Positions 57,739-64,000 of a DNA stretch of 64,000 bases are shown piece after piece. Source of the stretch: Umbilicaria muhlenbergii. Lineage: Eukaryota > Ascomycota > Lecanoromycetes > Umbilicariales > Umbilicariaceae. Made by a program: the position numbers and the translations under genes. The notes beneath the pieces are model-generated. The model had not been told where the DNA came from, did no database searches, and was given only the letters and a program-made list of their open reading frames with translations. Each line of letters starts with the position of its first letter. Positions within the stretch are counted from its first letter, which is position 1. The stretch is taken from the NCBI GenBank assembly GCA_000611775.1, contig KK106984.1, positions 1,642,364-1,706,363 on the forward strand, in the 5' to 3' direction.

Positions 57739-57988
57739 CGGGCCCTCGATAAGTTGCACAACAGTGACTCTTTCGCTACGTGTTCCAATGAAGACCCCGG
57801 CGCAACGACTTGCAATTGTGGCTGTGAACCACCACTAGCTACCAATGTTGTACATAGCTGGCCCACGGGCGGGATCCCGATTTCGCCTGAACGCCGTGAT
57901 ACAAGACTGCGCCAATACCCATCCGATGGACTGCATCTCCATCTATCATCGCTCGTACTAGCTATTGCTATTGAAAGCGTCGTCAACC

Positions 57989-59699
57989 ATGAGTTTCGGT
58001 GCCAGTGTTGGGGATTTCATCGCTGTCCCTACCCTCGCCTGGCGGGTCTACAGAGCATGTCGAGACTCCTCGAGCGACTTCGCTGGATTGTCGAATGAGG
58101 TGCTGTCGATGCATGCTGCTCTCGAAGATGTGGGAGATTACGTCAACCGCCATAAGCTAGGGCCAGAGCGGGTGACCAGGCTGGCGCTAATAGGGAATGG
58201 ATGTAACGATGTACTGAAGGCTTTACAGTTGACATTGGCCGGGTATGAGAGCTTGAAAAGCAAGAGCAAGGGGTTGAAAGAGAGGTGCAAGCGTATAAGA
58301 GATAGGCTGCGTTGGGCGATGGAGACTGTTGGGGACTTCCGGATTCGGCTTGTCACGCACACTAACATGTTAACGTTATTTCTTACTAGCATCACAATGT
58401 GAGCCAGCTTCTAAGGACTTCTCTCAATCGCATCGACTGACCGAGGCCACAATAGCTCATCACAGACCGTGGTCGAAGCTGATGTCGCTCAAGTACTCCA
58501 ACATGTCGCGCACCTCACTATAGCACATCAAAACCCTGTCATGACTTCGATAGATCGCCCTAAATCCCCAGGGCCGGAAGATCAGCCAATAGGGGTTGCC
58601 TTATCTTGTTGGGGCTGCAAAGTGCTACGGAAACCGGTATGCGTTTCACATCGCGGGCTCTCATCTCATTCTGTTTAGCGGCTAATTTGAAATCAGTGTG
58701 CGCCAGGAAGGCCGTGTCCGTCATGCCTCGTCTCTCAAAGTAGGCTTTGTCATCTGCCGTGCCGTAGAGGTCCTCTGAAACACTTGGCCAGGGAGTTGAC
58801 TCCTAGTAAGGTCTTCAGCCCAGTTCAAATGCTTAGTCACTAAAGTAAAAGGTCCCTTTTGGCCTTCGGAAGGCGCTTACAAACATCTTCGATCCACCGG
58901 GATGGACGATGATTTTTTGGCTCTAGGAACTGCGCATAGGACCTACTCTACTTTGAATCTTGTGGAGATGCTGGATTCAGCTCTGAGCGCTGTATCGAAA
59001 AGTGAGCAAGCATTTGATTTGGAAAAGATAATTCAGCAGAGCTGTCCAGTAGGATGTCGATTCGGAGCGGATTTGCTCATTATCGCTTTCCGCTATTGTC
59101 AATATTCGAAACAGACCGTGAGTCAGGATCTCAGATCTATTGGGGTCAGACTAATAATCAAATAGACGCGCATTGTAGCTCAGGCGATACACCTCATGCT
59201 CATGGCCTTTTTAATAATTGGCATTAAATTACCTGTAATGAATTTTCTCCACCGTGAAAGTAAAACAATAACCTTCTGGTATGGGCAAGACGAAGAACGC
59301 TGCCTCATCAAGTTGAAGTCCTCCTTAGAGGATGTTCTTGCGGACCTCGAAACACTGCTTATTCGAAGGGACCGGCGCGAGTGGGCTTCCGCATGCTTTG
59401 CCCTTTGTCTTATCTTCTTCAGTGCAGAACTCATGCAGCTAAACATTCATAGCATGCACCCATCAAGTACAGCAAGCTCCATGTGCGAAGCAATGAAGAT
59501 GAACTTCATATTACCCTTGGCGGAACTGTTCTCCGCAAGCACGGCCGGATTTCATCCCCTCGACTTAGACTGGGAGTTGGAGGAAAATGCTACTTTGGTG
59601 GACAACAATCATCAGATCATCGACTCATTGCAAAGGCTACAGAGCTTAACTCAGGAGCACAGTAAGTTCTACAAAGATCTACGAAAGAGTAGTTACTGA
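57989..59699 (+). CDS. STAND-type N-terminal domain fused to a Zn2Cys6 zinc-cluster protein
   Basis: Exons read by eye: 57989-58398, 58456-58636, 58697-58805, 58846-59117 and 59166-59699, 501 aa in one frame. The first about 140 residues (MSFGASVGDFIAVPTLAWRV, EVLSMHAALEDVGDYV, then a Lys/Arg-rich helix) look like the helical domain that opens many fungal NACHT/STAND and ankyrin proteins. Splicing the second intron then gives CWGCKVLRKPCAPGRPCPSC followed by LVSQSRLC, spacing C-x2-C-x6-C-x5-C-x2-C-x7-C, exactly a Zn(II)2Cys6 DNA-binding cluster. The remainder (GPFWPSEGAYKHL, WASACFALCLIFFSAELMQL) resembles the all-helical middle region of fungal zinc-cluster factors. The third intron is only 40 nt and least certain. 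The gene sits alone in an AT-rich, gene-poor stretch. Function unknown; probably a regulator. Confidence 0.6.
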
Positions 59700-61979
59700 C
59701 AGCATTCAAAGCAACTTTTCTTGAGCAGAGCAAACAGACCGAGTATGTTTATCGGGAAGAAGACTATCTTTATCGGGAAGAAGACTATCTTTTGGGGAGA
59801 CTGGCTGCAGAAATACTGATTTGAGATAGAGCGTTACTCCTTGCGAAATCCAATTTCTTGACCGTAGTAACACTCAATGTCTCAAGTATATCTCTTCATA
59901 CAGTCCATTGGAGAAAGTTTGACACTCTACACCTGATGAATATACACTCATGGGATGAACTACCCTCTGTACCTCTTCTCATGTTTTTCCAACGTCTTGA
60001 TATTCTGATTTCAAAGCTGTCGCATTTGGTATTGATTCTCCGCTATATACAACCTTCCTGTCAGAAGAGCACTGAAATCCTTGTTTTTGGAACTCTTCAA
60101 TACCATCAACCTTGTAAGCTTTGCATTCTCACGAACGGTGAGATAAGTGCTACAATGATAACTCCCACAGTGCCTACTGCAGGTGCTGTTTACAGAGAAG
60201 GGGCTACTCAGATCACCCACAACTATGAGATGAAGTCTTCGCGTTGCGGCATTGATCCTCTGCCCGTATAGCTTTCTAGATTTTCCTCACCTCCCATCGT
60301 TGAATAGCTACCGAAAGGCCCTCCAGTCCGTACTACCCATGAGCGCCGCTTAGTTTAATTGCTTCCCTTACATTCCTTAGCATTAATTTTGGCGCAGTAG
60401 AGTCGAACGAAGCAAAGCATTGAACTAGTGCCATCACCCAAATTTTTCATATTGTTCTATCACATTTCCTGCATTCTATTCTATTTCTCTAGCCTTTACC
60501 CGGGTCATCTCCACACTTTTACCCATATTCGCATCCACACTGAGTCGCCAAGATTGTGCGCTGCCAAGATCGAAAAGTGAGCCCGAGGTAGGGTGACATT
60601 TGATCAAGGGCAACATGTCTCTCAGCCGCAATGACGTGGGAATGTCGATTGCCGAGGGCGTACCTGTTGAACTAGATCTAGCGCAACTTCACAGAGCAAA
60701 CACGCAGCGGACTGCTGTTGGAGCTGCCGTCTTTACTGTCCTGACGGCACAGTCCTCGCTTCGCGGGTCCTTGCACATTGTCACCCCCAATTTCTGTCAC
60801 GGACACCCCCCTCCACCTAAATTCTTAACATCTGATCACTTAACCACCTCGCCACATTCGCTTCGCTCCACATTCAGTAGCAGGCCATCAGTTCTCACTG
60901 TCGATCTTTACTTTGTTTCAACAAATCAAGCGAATTATTTCCGGTCACTACCGCATTCAGCAGCACTAAAACTACGCCTCCTCAGCCAGTGTCTTTTCCA
61001 GAATTCCTCTTCTGTATTGCTGTGAGCTTCGTATCACCTAAAAAGGCTGTATTAGATCTTTTTCGATGTTCTTGGTGGCCATTCGGGAAGTGTGGCATCC
61101 CTCACACTCTCCTTGCCGCGAGCTACCACAGGGGTTTGGCAGATTCCCGTCTTGGAGCAATAGCCTCGTGGAGATGGACAAGGTCGTGAGTGGTGAGGGT
61201 TAATTTCCTATACATCGCAAAGCGGCTCTGTTTTGTTTTGCACCTTCAAGTTATTAGTATGAGAGAGAAGATCTGATGCTCTCTATTTTTATAGTATACC
61301 ACGTTTTCGCGGAGAATTTTCTACCAACTAAATCAACTATCTGACTTCGAGTATTGAGTGTTAAAATTTGTCCGAGTGAGGACGGCCGGTTATGGTGGTC
61401 ACACAATTATTACAAGCTGACATGCAACACTCAGGGAATATGAACTATAATTCCCTTTTAGGTACAAAATCCAGAAGGCATGCTACTGTATGATGTCTGT
61501 GGCTAACTTGTAAGATCTAAAGTGAGCTATATCTCCATCATGGTAGTGGTTGATAGGCCATAGAAGGACGGGAATAGGATCGGTAGATGAAGATCTGCCT
61601 CAGTGACAAGAGTGGGGTTATGATCGAAGAGACAACCCTGTTGGCTTCCTGAGATTGCCCACCCGGGAATAGGAAGACTTCTCCACGGCTTCCTGACGCG
61701 GCTCACTATTCAGTCCCCACCGCCCGCTACGCCGCCGGAGATGACGTTGGATTGGGTCTAAACATCATGGCCTTTTACGGACGGATGCTACGTGAAAGTA
61801 CAAAGAATGGTTGACTAAATGAATTGGCACCGGTCACAAACGAGTACTTAAGGTGTGTTCTCGTCCTGATTCCACAAGCGTTCGTTGTCTGCATCTGTCA
61901 AGCGCTTCCAAGCATCGCAAAGCACCGTTCTTGCATCACTCCTACTTCCTTAACGTTTACCGCTCGTATATTATTCAAC
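59700..61979. other. Gene-poor region
   Basis: About 2.3 kb, AT-rich in parts (notably 61230-61520), with no supported gene. Open frames at 59858-60271 and 60600-61025 lack recognisable domains. A 21-bp tandem duplication lies at its start. Confidence 0.45.
59748..59789. repeat. 21-bp perfect tandem duplication
   Basis: The unit TTTATCGGGAAGAAGACTATC occurs twice without a spacer, just after the stop codon of the Zn2Cys6-containing gene. Probably a recent slippage event. Confidence 0.85.
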
Positions 61980-63137
61980 ATGTTCATCTCTCGGTCTTCT
62001 TCCCTGCTCGGACTGAGTGTCCTCCAGCTGCTACACTTGTGCACAGCCAACCCTCCCTGCACCGATCTAGTCATCCCTATTACAGCCGCAGCGACCAACG
62101 AGGTCATCCCTATCCCCACCACGCTAAACTACAGCGACCCCGCTGCCGTCTCCGCATTCATTCAGACTATCATCGGTGACGCAGATGCACTCTACCCAGG
62201 CATACCTACGGGTGGCACTTTTCAAATCAGCGCCCGATTCTGTGAGCCTCAAGTCAGCGTCGCCAGCCGTCACAATACCATCCAGCTCTTGGTGCACGGC
62301 GTTACAGAAAACAAGTTATACTGGTCCGGCTTGGGCTACCCTGTTGGATACAATGGTGACATGTACTCGTGGATCGCGTACGCCTCCTCGAAGGGCTATC
62401 CAACCCTGTCCATCGATCGAATCGGCAACGGCAACTCCACGCACCCGGATCCCATCCTACAACAGCAAGTCCAACTCGAAGAAGCCGTTCTCCACCAACT
62501 GGTCTTGAAATTAAAATCTGGAGCCGCAGTCCCAGGGCGAGCATTCAACAAAGTCATCTTCGTCGGCCATTCCTACGGTTCCGTTCTGGGCAACGACATG
62601 GCAACCAACCACCCAACCGACATCGCCGCCTTCATCCTCACCGGCTTCGGCGTCAGCATCATCCCCGTAGCCGTCGACCTCCCGCAAACGGTCCTCTTCC
62701 CCGCCGTCCTCTACGCCCCCCGCTTCGCCGGCTTCAACCCCGGCTACCTCGTCACGTCCTCCGAGCTCGGCCGCCGCGGCTACCTCTGGGGCGCCCCCGG
62801 CTCTTTCGACGAGGGCATCTTCCTCATGGACTACAACAACGAAGACGTGGTCGGCATCGGCGAGCTTCTCTCCATTGCCGGGGGTCTGAAAGAGGCGCCC
62901 GCGTACACGGGGCCGGTCTTCGTGGTGACCGGCTCGAATGACGATGTTTTTTGCGAGGCGGCGCAGTGTGGGATGGGGTCGGCGTCGCCGCAGGCGATGT
63001 CGGGGGCGCTGTTTCCGAAGAGTTCGAACTTTTCTTACTCGGAGCCGGTGGGGACGGGGCATATGATTAATTTGCATTATTCTGCTCAGCAGTCGTTTGC
63101 GGCGTCGCATAATTTCTTGGAGGCTAATGGGTTTTGA
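61980..63137 (+). CDS. Secreted alpha/beta hydrolase
   Basis: Intronless gene of 385 codons. The frame is open from 61824, but the Met at 61980 starts a clean signal peptide (MFISRSSSLLGLSVLQLLHL, cleavage likely near CTANP), so it is chosen. Seen: IQLLVHGVTENKLYWSGLGY (the HG oxyanion strand), YPTLSIDRIGNGNSTHPDP, the nucleophile elbow VIFVGHSYGSVLGNDMA with Ser, the acid in VVTGSNDDVFCEAAQ and the catalytic His in GTGHMINLHY, a complete triad in the order of the AB-hydrolase-1 fold. Substrate is unknown; many fungal relatives are annotated only as hydrolases or esterases. Composition is C-rich to about 62830 and G-rich after 62920. Confidence 0.88.
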   Translation: MFISRSSSLLGLSVLQLLHLCTANPPCTDLVIPITAAATNEVIPIPTTLNYSDPAAVSAFIQTIIGDADALYPGIPTGGTFQISARFCEPQVSVASRHNTIQLLVHGVTENKLYWSGLGYPVGYNGDMYSWIAYASSKGYPTLSIDRIGNGNSTHPDPILQQQVQLEEAVLHQLVLKLKSGAAVPGRAFNKVIFVGHSYGSVLGNDMATNHPTDIAAFILTGFGVSIIPVAVDLPQTVLFPAVLYAPRFAGFNPGYLVTSSELGRRGYLWGAPGSFDEGIFLMDYNNEDVVGIGELLSIAGGLKEAPAYTGPVFVVTGSNDDVFCEAAQCGMGSASPQAMSGALFPKSSNFSYSEPVGTGHMINLHYSAQQSFAASHNFLEANGF

Positions 63138-64000
63138 GGGGATGTTGAGTTTTGCGTTCGCTGAGGGATGAGCGCATTTACTGATTTTAAGGGCATCTGT
63201 GGTGTAGAAGTCTTTCAGTCGAGTAGTCATGTTTTGTGTTTGAAATCTGTTGAAGAAAGATGCAGTTAAAAGTCTTTTCTGTGTTCAGGCTGGCCCCTTG
63301 ATGGTAGTGCTGATTTGAAGGCTAGGGGAAGTATGGCAGGAAGTAGTCATCACAGTCAATGTATGCTATAAAGTCTATAATATATACATCAAATCATCGT
63401 TGATCAGAGTTTCCCGTAAATAGTAGCTCTAACTTAATAACTTCTATAAAAACCTATAAAGTACACAATTTTTCCATCTTGATAGGTGGGTAACGCAGTC
63501 CTGCAGGGTACTCCGTAGTTCAAAGCACATGAGAGGGGGTACTCGGGGGTAATTAACCATACAGACAGCCCCCAGATCCTGCTGCTGCAGAACTTGTCAG
63601 AGAAAATAGGAGTTGAGGGTGAATGTAGGGAGTAGACAAGCGATTGTCTTAGTATTGTTCATGATCTTTCTGTAGGACGGTTTGAGGTTTCACCGTCCAA
63701 GCAGTCAGAGCGGGGCCTTATAAGTGAGCCATTCCCACCTTGATTTTAGGGAGCTAGGCCGTTCCTTATGCAACAACTTTAACGAGAATAGCAGAAAAGA
63801 GAATCACATTTCGCTTTGCGTAAAGTAGGGGCATTTGGTACTAGCATGTGCAGAGCTGATAAACTAAGTGGTACCATGATAGCTGCTCTCTATCAAGGCT
63901 GCGACCCGCAGGAAGAAACGTAGTGATTGGCCTGCACAGACCTTTCCTCTTCGTCTCGGACTTGCACGTCGTCTTCTGTAGTAGCAACTTCGTTCGCCAC
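63138..64000. other. Intergenic to the window end
   Basis: No supported gene. Bases 63360-63480 are AT-rich with several repeats of TATAAAG/CTATAAA-like words, possibly a degraded element, but no family is recognisable. Confidence 0.4.

Larger units (their letters stand above)
56343..57988. other. Gene-poor region upstream of the STAND-N/Zn2Cys6 gene
   Basis: About 1.6 kb with no supportable gene. From 57130 to 57640 it is distinctly AT-rich; from 57640 to 57750 it turns G/C-rich and holds a hairpin and two perfect palindromes (listed separately). Confidence 0.5.

Noticed and set aside
60600-61025. 141-codon plus-strand frame
   Set aside because: No domain and codon use unlike neighbouring genes; in an AT-rich gene-poor stretch.
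1-64000. CRISPR arrays, retroelements or intact DNA transposons
   Set aside because: No spaced direct repeats, reverse transcriptase, integrase or transposase motifs were seen on either strand.

Overview
The window is chromosomal DNA from a filamentous ascomycete (Pezizomycotina; Dothideomycete-like in flavour, but the class cannot be fixed from the sequence alone). The evidence is many short spliceosomal introns of about 45-110 nt with GT..AG ends and CTAAC/CTAAT-like branch sites, together with typical filamentous-fungal genes: an APSES cell-cycle factor, a chitin synthase, a CYP505 P450-reductase fusion, a 2EXR protein and a Zn2Cys6 protein. There is no operon structure, and no rRNA, tRNA, CRISPR array or intact transposon was recognised. 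Two runs of N (26971-27017 and 40676-40735) are assembly gaps.

Left part (1-21 kb): the truncated 5' edge of a YVC1 vacuolar TRP channel, convergent with a 2EXR protein; the ER P5A-ATPase SPF1, divergent from glutaminyl-tRNA synthetase; an alkaline ceramidase built from seven exons including one of 13 nt; an aquaglyceroporin; a macro-domain protein; a tartrate/D-malate-type dehydrogenase; and a decayed short-chain dehydrogenase.

Middle (21-47 kb): mitochondrial inner membrane protease subunit IMP2; a Spo71-like PH-domain protein sharing a promoter with a glycolipid transfer protein; CYP505; a GNAT N-acetyltransferase; an unrecognised 319-residue protein; a Cup1-like LYR protein; an Mbp1-like APSES factor; a METTL16-type RNA m6A methyltransferase with an 11-nt exon; a TTC27/Emw1 TPR protein; and a chitin synthase.

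Right part (47-64 kb): a long non-coding stretch, the NMD factor UPF2, a Jen1-like carboxylate transporter, then a gene-poor, more AT-rich 7 kb holding an unusual gene that joins a STAND-type fungal N-terminal domain to a Zn2Cys6 zinc cluster, and finally a secreted alpha/beta hydrolase.

Most genes are housekeeping and do not form a pathway. Three signals stand out. (1) Abrupt switches from C-rich to G-rich sequence recur about every 4-5 kb, nearly always inside genes and always in the C-to-G direction. (2) The STAND-N/Zn2Cys6 fusion has twin 10-bp palindromes 21 bp apart upstream of it. (3) Gene structures are extreme, with a start codon split by an intron and two micro-exons. Exon boundaries were worked out by eye from reading frame and family similarity; most add up to an intact frame.
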